Positions 11,104-20,488 of a DNA stretch of 64,000 nt are shown here, in pieces. Position numbers and translations under genes: made by a program. Location: the NCBI RefSeq assembly GCF_003086295.3, contig NC_092039.1:69707649-69771648 (forward strand), in the 5' to 3' direction. Source of the stretch: Arachis hypogaea (Eukaryota; Streptophyta; Magnoliopsida; Fabales; Fabaceae). Under the pieces are notes generated by a model, which was not told the origin of the DNA, made no database searches, and saw only the letters and a list, made by a program, of their open reading frames with translations. Positions within the stretch are counted from its first letter, which is position 1, and each line of letters begins with the position of its first letter.

Positions 11104-12112
11104 TGCAACCAGGATGAGAGAGCACGTTGGCAACTTGGTTTCCAAGTTGCCAACGCCCAAAGTGGTGCTGCCAGGAGGTGTAGCACGTTGGCAACTTGGA
11201 AACCAAGTTGGCAACGTGCTAGTGCACAATCAGCGGAAATTGCAGCCTGACCTTCCCCTCTTCAAGGATGAATATCTTGAACCACAAGGATCCAATTGGC
11301 ATGATTCCAATTGCGTTGAGAAGCTGACATCAAGAGCTTTCCAACGATATACAATAGTCCATAATGTGGCAAGGAATGGAAGCTCAAATCAGAGGGAAAC
11401 TTAAGCCCCAAATGCAAGGAAATGAAGCATTGCAAGTTGCCAACTTGAAGACCAAGTTGGCAACGCCAGAGCCACCAGGGGAGGATGTCACCACGTTGCC
11501 AACGCCAACACCAAGTTGGCAACGCCAAGAGCCACCAGGGAAGGATGTCACCACGTTGCCAACGCCAACACCAAGTTGGCAACGCCCAGGCAAGCAAAGA
11601 GCTGAGCCAAGGAGAGCTCGAGGGCGTTGCCAACGCGGGAATGAAGAGGCGTTATTCAAGGCAACGCACACAAGCAAACTTGGCCCAAGAGGAGGAGAAG
11701 CTGGCGTTGCCAACGCCAAGTTATGAAGGCGTGTTCCTTGGCAACTTTATTTACATTCTGTTTCTTTATTTCTTACTCTCTTGCTTTTTAGAATTCAGCA
11801 CTTTATTTTATTGCAATTTACTTTTGATGTCATTTAAGTTTCTTGCAATTTAAGTTTCCGTTATTTACTTTCATTTTATTTCTATCTTCTAGTTCTTTAC
11901 ATTCTGTGTCATTTACATTATTGCAATTATGTTCAAAAATCAAAATGCTCATGAAATCAAAACTTTGTTTGCTTGACTAAATCTACCATTTAACTAAAAT
12001 TGCTTAATCTACCAATCTCCGTGGGATCGACCTCACTCTTTGTGAGTTTTATTACTTGATACGACCCGGTATACTTGCCGGTTGTACGTGAAATCCAAAT
12101 TTTTACGTATCA
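11104..12112 (+). repeat. E left LTR, truncated and internally deleted
   Basis: Begins at a point equal to minus-strand position about 19876 of the right LTR, so the first 345 bp of U3 are missing. It also lacks the 2.1 kb equivalent to 17120-19232, which holds the TATA box. The U5 end is intact: CTCAC/GTGAG (12032-12046) and CCGG/CCGG (12066-12081) hairpins, then TTTACGTATCA. The U3 part is packed with GCGTTGCCAACGC-type palindromes (11114-11745). Open frames on both strands here are by-products of that repeat. Confidence 0.85.
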
Positions 12113-12118
12113 AGTTTT

Positions 12119-12136
12119 TGGCGCCGTTGCCGGGGA
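12119..12136 (+). other. E primer binding site
   Basis: TGGCGCCGTTGCCGGGGA, a perfect match to the complement of the plant tRNA-Asp 3' end, six bases (AGTTTT) after the LTR. Confidence 0.92.
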
Positions 12137-12294
12137 TTGGAAAGATTGACAATGATTAAGTGAAAGGTGGTTTAGATTAAGCATTTTTCTTTGTGTTTTT
12201 GTTAAGCCCACTAACTGTTTGATACTTTGTTTCACTAACCCCAATTTCACTCTAGATCTAGAGTGTCTCACTTGTGATTTTGGTTTGTTTGTGT

Positions 12295-15222
12295 ATGTCA
12301 GGAGCTAGTAGACGTAATATTGAGGACGAGAGAACCCTCCGAAGGATAAGGAGAGCAGAAAGAGGAAAGTTCATAGTTGGTGAAGAAGGGTCAGAGGAAT
12401 CAGAGGGAGAAGATCAAGTCATGGAGGATGAGATGCAAAATCCTCCTGGAGGGGTCAACAATAATGGTGGACAAGCTAGAAGGGTGTTATCCTCGTACAC
12501 TATCCCTGATCCAAGACATTGTGGGAGCAGTATTGCTACACCAAATGTTCAGGCCAATAACTTTGAGTTAAAACCTCAGCTCATCACTTTGGTACAGAAC
12601 AATTGCTCTTATGGAGGGGGACCTCTTGAAGACCCAAATCAACATCTCTCTGTTTTTCTGAGGATATGCAATACAGTGAAGATAAATGGAGTGCATCCAG
12701 ATGTCTACAAGTTGTTGCTATTTCCGTTCTCTTTGAGGGATAAAGCCACTCAATGGCTAGAATCATTCCCCAAGGAAAGCCTCAATGATTGGAATGAGGT
12801 GATGAGCAAATTTCTAGCAAAGTTCTACCCACCTCAAAAGATCATCAAGTTGAAGACAGAGGTCCAGACTTTTAGGCAAATGGAAGGGGAGTCATTGTAT
12901 GAAGCCTGGGAAAGGTATAAAGCACTAATGAGAAGATGCCCCCCTGACATGTTTAGTGATTGGGTTAAGCTCCAAAATTTCTATGAAGGCTTAAGCTTCG
13001 AAGCAAGGAAGGGACTAGACTACTCATCAAGAGGATCACTCAACATGATGAAAACTGCCGAGGAGGCCCAAGACCTCATTGAGATTGTGGCAAACAATCA
13101 ATATTATTACTCATCAGAGAGGCAGCACAATCCGACCCCAAAGAAAGGTGTAATGGAGCTTGAAGGTGTTGATGCTATCTTGGCACAAAACAAGTTAATG
13201 CACCAACAAATCCAACAACAAATGGAGATGATAACAAAGAGAATGGATGGTTTGCAACTTGCAGCAGTGAACACAACAAATCAACCATTGCTTGAATGGA
13301 ACCAAGGTGAAGGGACCAATGTTGAACAACCACATGAACAAGTCCAGTACATGCAGAATACTTCAAATTCTCAGGATGAATTTCATGGTGATACATACAA
13401 CCCATCTTGGAAAAATCATCCCAATCTAAAGTGGGGTGAAAATCATTGGCAAAGGAATAGCAACCACCATCAAACCCGTAACACAAATAACCAAAATCAC
13501 CATGCCAACAACACTAACCAATATAGAAAAACACAAAACACATATCAACCACCCCATCATAATAATTCACAAACTCACCAAAACAACTTTCCTGCACCAA
13601 CATCCAACTCACAAAATTACCACACTAATCCTCCCAATAACTTCCAACAACAACATTCAGCCCCCATCATATCCCCTCTTGACCATCATGAGACCAGAAT
13701 CTCCAGTCTTGAAGCTACCTTGCAAGCACTTAATCAAACCACACAAGCACTTACTCAAAGCACTCAAACCTTAATCAAGGGACAAAAGGAACATGAGGCC
13801 ACCATAAAGAATATTGAGCGACAAGTGGGACAACTAGCCAAACAAGCTGAACGGCCAACCAATGTTCTTCCAAGTGATACGATACCCAACCCAAGAGACA
13901 CAGAAAAAGCCATAAAATGGGAGGAGTGTAAAGCAATCACCTTAAGAAGTGGGAAGAAAGTGGAGACAGAAGCCATTACTCAGGAAGAGCACATCAAAGA
14001 AGGCTTAAAAGAAGAGGTGAAGGAACAAAAGCAGGAGCAAGAAACTGATACACAAAGTGATAAATTAGTTAAGAAGGAGGCAGTGAAAGCATACCAACCA
14101 ATGCTCCCATACCCTCAAAGGTTTAAAGGAGAAAACAAAGAGAAGCAATATTCCAAATTCTTGGAAATATTCAAAACACTACACATCAACATCCCCTTCA
14201 TTGAAGCACTTGAACAGATGCCCCTATATGCTAAGTTCATGAAGGAATTGTTGACAAAGAAAAGATCCTTGAAAGAGGGACAAACGGTTGTGATGACCAG
14301 GGAGTGTAGTGCCATCATCCAGAAAAAGTTGCCAAAGAAGATGAAAGACCCAGGGAGCTTTCACATCCCCTGCACAATAGGCAACATGATGATTGAGAGA
14401 GCATTTTGTGACCTTGGTGCAAGTATAAATCTGATGCCTCTATCTTTGATGAGGAAGCTTCAGATTCATGAATTGAAACCTACAAAGATAGCCCTTCAAA
14501 TGGCGGATAAATCTATTCAGCAAGCACTCGGGGTTGTAGAGAATGTATTAGTAAAGGTGGACAAATTTTTCCTCCCAGTTGACTTTGTCATCCTAGACAT
14601 AGAGGAAGATGACAACACCCCCATTATTCTAGGGAGGCCCTTTTTAGCTACTGCCAGGGCATTGATAGATGTCGAAAAAGGAGAATTAATGCTAAGGGTG
14701 CATGATGAGCATATAGTGTTCCATGTCTTCAAGAATTTGCAAGACTCCACCCAAGAGGAAGAGTGTATGAAGATTGATTCCATAGATCCAAACTTGAAAG
14801 AGGCACCTGATGAGGCACTTCCAAGCTCATGCTGGAAAGAAAATGAAGAGGTGGAGGTGCTGAAACAAGCTCAAAGAATAGAGGAGAAGCTGCAATCAAA
14901 GTCAGCATTTAAGATTCATAGCAAGGACCGTCCAAAAATTGAGACCCCAAAACCTGAACTATCTCCTGGAAAAGAAGAGAGTCCCAAGAAGAAAATGCCA
15001 AGAGGATGGAGAAACAAGAAGATCTCCACTGAAGACTTCTCACCAGGGGATAAAGTGATGCTAACTTACCAACCAATAGAGACATCTCCACACTTTTCTG
15101 GATACTACACAGTGAACAAAATCCTCTCACTTGAACACGTGGAAATCATCAAGAATGATACTGGAAGGAAGCTCACGGTGAGAGGGGAAGGATTAAGGCA
15201 CTATGATCATCATCCGCCCTAA
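12295..15222 (+). CDS. Gag-protease polyprotein fused to integrase C-terminal domain
   Basis: An intact frame of 975 residues. ATG 12295 is chosen because the frame upstream holds no ATG. Order: basic/acidic N-terminus; capsid-type Gag (about residues 80-265; motifs NNCSYGGG, FPFSLRDKATQW, LYEAWERYKALMRRCP); a His/Asn/Gln-rich linker with no CCHC zinc knuckle; a coiled coil (ISSLEATLQALNQ...); an aspartic protease with DLGASINLMP (Asp706, codon 14410) and IILGRPFL; then, with no RT, RNase H or integrase core, an SH3-like integrase tail (15010-15219, FSPGDKVML to GLRHY). The tail aligns with the end of G integrase (55830-56020). Gag would build particles and the protease would cleave them; polymerase must come in trans. 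That the frame stays open across the deletion suggests selection, an inference. Confidence 0.88.
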   Translation: MSGASRRNIEDERTLRRIRRAERGKFIVGEEGSEESEGEDQVMEDEMQNPPGGVNNNGGQARRVLSSYTIPDPRHCGSSIATPNVQANNFELKPQLITLVQNNCSYGGGPLEDPNQHLSVFLRICNTVKINGVHPDVYKLLLFPFSLRDKATQWLESFPKESLNDWNEVMSKFLAKFYPPQKIIKLKTEVQTFRQMEGESLYEAWERYKALMRRCPPDMFSDWVKLQNFYEGLSFEARKGLDYSSRGSLNMMKTAEEAQDLIEIVANNQYYYSSERQHNPTPKKGVMELEGVDAILAQNKLMHQQIQQQMEMITKRMDGLQLAAVNTTNQPLLEWNQGEGTNVEQPHEQVQYMQNTSNSQDEFHGDTYNPSWKNHPNLKWGENHWQRNSNHHQTRNTNNQNHHANNTNQYRKTQNTYQPPHHNNSQTHQNNFPAPTSNSQNYHTNPPNNFQQQHSAPIISPLDHHETRISSLEATLQALNQTTQALTQSTQTLIKGQKEHEATIKNIERQVGQLAKQAERPTNVLPSDTIPNPRDTEKAIKWEECKAITLRSGKKVETEAITQEEHIKEGLKEEVKEQKQEQETDTQSDKLVKKEAVKAYQPMLPYPQRFKGENKEKQYSKFLEIFKTLHINIPFIEALEQMPLYAKFMKELLTKKRSLKEGQTVVMTRECSAIIQKKLPKKMKDPGSFHIPCTIGNMMIERAFCDLGASINLMPLSLMRKLQIHELKPTKIALQMADKSIQQALGVVENVLVKVDKFFLPVDFVILDIEEDDNTPIILGRPFLATARALIDVEKGELMLRVHDEHIVFHVFKNLQDSTQEEECMKIDSIDPNLKEAPDEALPSSCWKENEEVEVLKQAQRIEEKLQSKSAFKIHSKDRPKIETPKPELSPGKEESPKKKMPRGWRNKKISTEDFSPGDKVMLTYQPIETSPHFSGYYTVNKILSLEHVEIIKNDTGRKLTVRGEGLRHYDHHPP

Positions 15223-15263
15223 AGAGGGACAACCGTCAAGCTAATGACGATAAAAAAGTGCTT

Positions 15264-15281
15264 GTTGGGAGGCAACCCAAC
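15264..15281 (+). ncRNA. Post-gag hairpin of E
   Basis: GTTGGG, loop AGGCAA, CCCAAC, 42 bases after the stop codon. Conserved at the same place in G, F, A2 and, with compensatory stem changes, in D1 and B2. Confidence 0.65.
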
Positions 15282-16713
15282 CAAAGGTAGTTTTCTTTTC
15301 TTAGTTAACTCAATAAAAGAGTTAAGTATATTTATCTGCATTGCAAGGAGCTAAGTTTGGTGTTACACACCAACAGAATTCAAAGGTGAATGTGAGGTGC
15401 TAAGTTTGGTGTTCCACCAAAAAGTTTCATTAAAGACACATTTTAACCCTTTGCATGATTAGTCATTAGCTCCAAACAATCAGAAAAACTACTTAACAAT
15501 TGCTACTTTTAATTTAGATTTTATTTCCTTAATAGAAGCACTTGATGTTTCTTGCATGTATTCATTCCACTGCATATAAAAGTAAGCAAGGAACTAAGTT
15601 TGGTGTCCCCACACCAACTTATGTCTAGAATATCACAAGCATACATGCATGCTAACCATCTCTCAAGTGCTTGGGGACAAGCAACTTTCAAAGTTCATTG
15701 TAGGCGATCACTTCAATCTTGAAAAGGATCAAGCATCATCAACCAAAGAGACAAAGAGGGATATAAAGACCAACAATGATGATGATAAGGAGTAAAGCAA
15801 ATAAACTCCAAAAGGTTGTATTGTTGAGTGATTGTCTTGTATTCAAACTACTATGATTGAAAGTGATATGTACCCCTGTTTTTCTGCTTAGTATAACTTC
15901 TTTGTAGTTCAATAACTAAGATGTCTGATATATCATAACACCATACTCTTGAAATTGCTTGCACTCAATACCTATGAAAATGCAAACAGAGAACATTTCT
16001 TCGAAAAGAATGATTGAGGAGTCAAAAATCTATTTTGAGGCAAGCAAAAGATTAAGAGAAGTGGTGGTTCTAGTTGTATGATTGTGTATTGAGGTTGCAT
16101 GTTTGTGAAAACTTGCATGGGAGCTCATAGGCAGGAAATAGAGTTCAAAGAAGTATTATGGAGATTCTCAAACACTTATTGATCCAAGAAGCAGCAACAA
16201 AAGAAAGTAAAAAAAAAATAAAAGAACATGGCAAAAGGCTCTAAGCATCAATTACTAGGAAGAAAAAGAAGGAAATGAGAACTCAAAGAGTTACTATCCT
16301 AGTTAAATGCTTGTGGTGGAATTGTGTCAAAGAGAGAGGCTTGAGCAAGTAAATCCTAAGGGGTGTTTCAACACCTAATACCTTAAAACCAACTGGTTTG
16401 GGAGTATTGATTGAAAGCTTATCTAAAGAGCCGCTTTGAGACATGACACTTAGAGTCAAGGCCAAGGCACATAAACTATGAGCAGCTGTTTCAAGGTGAT
16501 TACCTATAGAGAGATTTCCATGATATCATTTGAATAAAAGTCCTAAGATCTAAGACTTCCAAAATGTAAGGACTAATAAGCACTGGGACCCTTGCATGAA
16601 CACATAATTCAGAGTTCATCCCACTATCACTTAATCACTTCACTCACCAAGGTATTACAAGCTATTCCTCAACTCATTCCAATTAAAAGAAATCTCTATT
16701 GCATGATTCTTTT
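15282..16713 (+). other. E 3' untranslated region with three PPT-like hairpins
   Basis: No gene. Three copies of AAGTTTGGTG(T) are each followed by their own reverse complement: 15357-15373 (loop TAC), 15405-15421 (loop TTC) and 15600-15617 (loop CCCC). A weaker copy of the pre-PPT hairpin is at 15668-15683. A block near 16365-16420 (accaactggtttgggag) is shared with G at 57365-57400, supporting descent from a G-like element. Confidence 0.7.
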
Positions 16714-16748
16714 CTTGCTTGAGGACAAGCAAGGTTTAAGTTTGGTGT
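16714..16748 (+). promoter_or_regulatory. E pre-PPT hairpin and polypurine tract
   Basis: CTTGCTTG (16714-16721), loop AGGA, CAAGCAAG (16726-16733), then TTTAAGTTTGGTGT. Instead of an LTR start, the next bases are CAAAAACT, the reverse complement of the PBS-side spacer, leading into the inverted LTR. Confidence 0.75.
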
Positions 16749-17944
16749 CAAAAACTTGATACGTAAAAATTTGGATTTCACGTACAACCGGCAAGTATAC
16801 CGGGTCGTATCAAGTAATAAAACTCACAAAGAGTGAGGTCGATCCCACGGAGATTGGTAGATTAAGCAATTTTAGTTAAATGGTAGATTTAGTCAAGCAA
16901 ACAAAGTTTTGATTTCATGAGCATTTTGATTTTTGAACATAATTGCAATAATGTAAATGACACAGAATGTAAAGAACTAGAAGATAGAAATAAAATGAAA
17001 GTAAATAACGGAAACTTAAATTGCAAGAAACTTAAATGACATCAAAAGTAAATTGCAATAAAATAAAGTGCTGAATTCTAAAAAGAAAGAGAGTAAGAAA
17101 TAAAGAAACAGAATGTAAATGACAAGAATAATAAATTGCAAGAATGTAGAAGGGAATTGGGCAATGGGTTTTCAAACACTAAGAACAAGAGAAATGAGAG
17201 TTAATGATAGAGAGGATCATTAGGGATCAGAGATGCTAGTTTTCATGAATTGATGTTAGTCAAATCTTCCTCAATCATGGGTATAGATCCATGGCAAGTG
17301 GGTGATTGAATCCCAATCTCTTGGTGATTCAATCTCTCTCAACATAACCAATTGCCACTCTCGTGATCTAATTGTTCATGAGAAGAGATGAAGCTCAAAT
17401 CTAATCCAGCCACACAATTCCCATAATCTCAACCAAGGAGAGTTACATCTCACATACTAACCAAGGTATATTGATTAAGGAAATCATGAAAGGATGAACT
17501 CTAAACTGAATTATGTGGCTCATTCATCAAATTCACCACATAATTCATATAGATTAACCCCTCTCTCGATGGTGGTTGAATCTTTGAAGAACAAGAGTTC
17601 CCTCTTTAGATCAACCACTAAAATTGAGAAGGAGAAGATGGGTTCACCAATTCATTCCAACCAACAGAGCTCCTCCCCCTAATGAAAGTGGGGTTTAGTG
17701 AGTCATTGCTCTAATTTCAACAACAATTGCCATAAAACAAAAATTAAACTAAATGTAAAGAAAGATGAAGAAGAATAAGTAAATGCTTAAAGATTAAGAA
17801 AATGAAGAAGAGAAGTTCCAAGAAGAAAAAGTGCTCTCCGGGTATCCTCCCGGAAGTGCTAACAAGTAAAAGTGCTAAAAGTCTCAAAAAGTTCTAAGTG
17901 TCAAAAAGTATGTAAAAGTCCCCCCCAAGTACACCAATCTCTTC

Positions 17945-17952
17945 TATTTATA
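17945..17952 (-). promoter_or_regulatory. TATA box of E right LTR
   Basis: TATAAATA on the minus strand, just downstream of the palindrome-rich U3. Transcription from it would run leftward, antisense to the gag frame. Confidence 0.55.
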
Positions 17953-18279
17953 TTACTCCTAAAACTCTTTCAAAGATCTTGAATTGGGCTAGCAATGTGG
18001 GCTTTCTCTTTGTTGAATTTCTGGTTCAATTGATGAAGTTTCTGGCCTTTGTGAGGAATAGAGGAAGCAGAGCAAGTTGGTAACAATTCTGGCCCATTGA
18101 GGGGCGTTGTTGTCAATAACTCTAGGCATAATGTACGTTGGCAACGTGCAAGTGACTTTCCTGGAAGTGAGCTTTGAGACTTGGGCGTTGTTGGCCCAAG
18201 TTGTTGCTAACAACTTGCTCTTCTTCTTATTGACTCTTCTCTCATGCCTAATGTTGCCCAGAATTTGAGTATCTATCCT

Positions 18280-19700
18280 TTGCTTCAATATGGACTATCA
18301 TACATCATTGAAAAGCTCTTGATGTCTTCTTTCCAATGTCACTGGAATCACCTCATTTGGACTTTCCTAGCTCAAGTTATGCTTCCTCAAAGAAGGTAAG
18401 GTCAAGCTGCCAAGTTGTTGCCAAAAACGCACCCATTCTCCCAAGTTGGCAACGTGCCAAGCCTCCCAAGGCTGAGACATGGGGCTGGCGTTGTTGCCAA
18501 AAACGCACCCTTGCTAGCACGTTGGCAACGTGCTCGTGCCCCCCTCCAGGGCTAGTTTCTAGCTTCCTCAAATTTCAACCTCATTTTCTTGTTTTTGGGA
18601 CCTAAAGATGACTCTGATTCAAGCTTCCATTTCATGCTTCACTATAGACTATTATATATGGTTGGAAAGCTCTGAATGTCAGCTTTCCAACGCAACTGGA
18701 ATCACTCAATTTGGATCTCTGTAGCTCAAGTTATGCTCCATTGAAGGGGACATGGTCAGGCTGCTAAAATCGCAGGCGTTTTTGGCAAAAACGCCTTTGT
18801 ATTTCCACGTTGCCAACGCCTTCAGATTCTGAAGCTCTAATTGAAGCCCGCTTTTGAAGCTTTAAACGAATGTCAACCCCATACTATGATATATGGTTGG
18901 AAAGCTCTGGATGTCTACTTTTCAATGCCGTTGAGAGTGCATCATTTGAAGGTCTACAACTCAAGATATACTCCATGGAAGAGAGCAAGGTCAGGCTGCC
19001 AGGTTTGTTGGAGTTGTTGATGAACACGCCCATGCAATCCCAAGTTGGCAACGTGGTTGGTGCCCAAGATTGTGTCCCTGGCGTTATTGAAGAACACGCC
19101 AGTTCATTTCCAAGTTAGCAACGCCCTCGTGTGCCCATATTCCTAGCTTGCATGCGTTGCCAAGAAACACGCCCATGGTTCCTAGCTCAACAACGTGCTC
19201 GAGCTCCCCATTTGATGCCAAAGTTGCTTGCTACGTTGCCAAGGAACACGCCTTCATAACTTGGCGTTGGCAACGCCAGCTTCTCCTCCTCTTGGGCCAA
19301 GTTTGCTTGTGTGCGTTGCCTTGAATAACGCCTCTTCATTCCCGCGTTGGCAACGCCCTCGAGCTCTCCTTGGCTCAGCTCTTTGCTTGCCTGGGCGTTG
19401 CCAACTTGGTGTTGGCGTTGGCAACGTGGTGACATCCTTCCCTGGTGGCTCTTGGCGTTGCCAACTTGGTGTTGGCGTTGGCAACGTGGTGACATCCTCC
19501 CCTGGTGGCTCTGGCGTTGCCAACTTGGTCTTCAAGTTGGCAACTTGCAATGCTTCATTTCCTTGCATTTGGGGCTTAAGTTTCCCTCTGATTTGAGCTT
19601 CCATTCCTTGCCACATTATGGACTATTGTATATCGTTGGAAAGCTCTTGATGTCAGCTTTTCAACGCAATTGGAATCATGCCAATTGGATCCTTGTGGTT
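18280..19700 (-). repeat. Iterated U3 unit in E right LTR
   Basis: Four copies (about 18285-18345, 18640-18715, 18875-18950, 19610-19690) share ATATGGTTGGAAAGCTC, ATGTC and TTTCCAACGC, followed by 'caagttatgct...aaggtcaggctgc' and GTTGGCAACG-rich stretches. The second copy holds a perfect 11-bp inverted repeat (18661-18671 with 18681-18691). Related single copies are present in the U3 of families A and D. Confidence 0.7.
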
Positions 19701-20221
19701 CAAGATATTCATCCTTGAAGAGGGGAAGGTCAGGCTGCAATTTCCGCTGATTGTGCACTAGCACGTTGCCAACTTGGTTTCCAAGTTGCCAACGTGCTAC
19801 ACCTCCTGGCAGCACCACTTTGGGCGTTGGCAACTTGGAAACCAAGTTGCCAACGTGCTCTCTCATCCTGGTTGCATCAATTGGGCGTTGAGGATCAAGT
19901 TGGCAACATACATCTCCTTCTTGCTCCAAGATTTCCTTGCATCATTGTCTTCTTGCTTCATCACCTATCATAAACCAAAGAGCTTTTCTCAAAGTTTTGC
20001 CATCTCATGCATTAAATTTCAAGGAAATCATTCACCTTAATTTGCATATAAGCTTCTTGAATCATTTGCATGGATTATGTCAAATTTCACTAAATTCTTG
20101 GTTCATGAATGCATGGAGGAAAAGTTCACAAATTTGTCTATTTATTTCAAAGAAAATGAATAAAGCAAAGCTAAAACTAACTAAACTAACTAAGTAAAAT
20201 GGTAAATATGCGAATGCATCA

Positions 20222-20336
20222 ATTGTACTAGTGACAAACAACTTTTTGTATGAAAGGATTATTGATTGGTTTAGAAACTATACTTACAACGAGAATTCAT
20301 TTGTGAAATTCTATACCATCAAAAACCCACTCATCA
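20222..20336 (+). repeat. D1 5' LTR, last part
   Basis: Resumes at 'ttgtactagtgacaaac', matching the 3' LTR at 26814-26925, and ends CACTCATCA. Confidence 0.9.
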
Positions 20337-20339
20337 AAA

Positions 20340-20357
20340 TGGCGCCGTTGCTGGGGA
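20340..20357 (+). other. D1 primer binding site
   Basis: TGGCGCCGTTGCTGGGGA, one mismatch to the tRNA-Asp complement, three bases after the LTR. Confidence 0.87.
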
Positions 20358-20488
20358 ATTACAACGGTGTTGTGTTATTGGTTATTGTATATGTGTAAAT
20401 ATTGTGAATAGCTTGACTTTTTTGCTAGCTTTAGGATTTTGTTTCATTATTTCTTATTAGCTTTTATTTCTTATTTTCTCTTTTCATC

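Larger units (their letters stand above)
11104..20221 (+). mobile_element. E, Gag-protease element with an inverted right LTR
   Basis: A truncated 5' LTR (11104-12112), PBS, intact gag-PR-IN-tail frame, 3' UTR and PPT are on the plus strand. The sequence after the PPT is an LTR in the opposite orientation (16757-20221). The arms shared by the two LTRs are nearly identical. The right end is a true LTR terminus; the left is truncated inside U3. No target duplication is seen: left flank 'taggg', right flank 'attgt'. It is nested in the D1 5' LTR. Confidence 0.85.
16757..20221 (-). repeat. E right LTR, full length and inverted
   Basis: 3465 bp read on the minus strand from TGATGCATTCGC (20221) to TTACGTATCA (16757). 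From the U3 side it contains GTTGGCAAC-type palindromes and four iterations of a 'ttggaaagct...agctttccaa' unit (about 18280-19700), then the TATA box at 17945-17952, R-U5 and the U5 hairpins. It supplies the parts missing from the left LTR. Confidence 0.85.

Noticed and set aside
11262..11853. Open frames of 110-123 residues on both strands in E LTR arms (also 19187-19929)
   Set aside because: Repeat-driven (GTTGGCAACG units); mirror images of each other because the arms are inverted.
12119..12136. Possible tRNA-Asp gene fragment
   Set aside because: Only the 18-base primer binding site next to the LTR; no cloverleaf.
11104..20221. E as a DNA transposon with long terminal inverted repeats
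   Set aside because: PBS, PPT, Gag and protease show an LTR element; inverted ends are inverted LTRs and no TSD is present.
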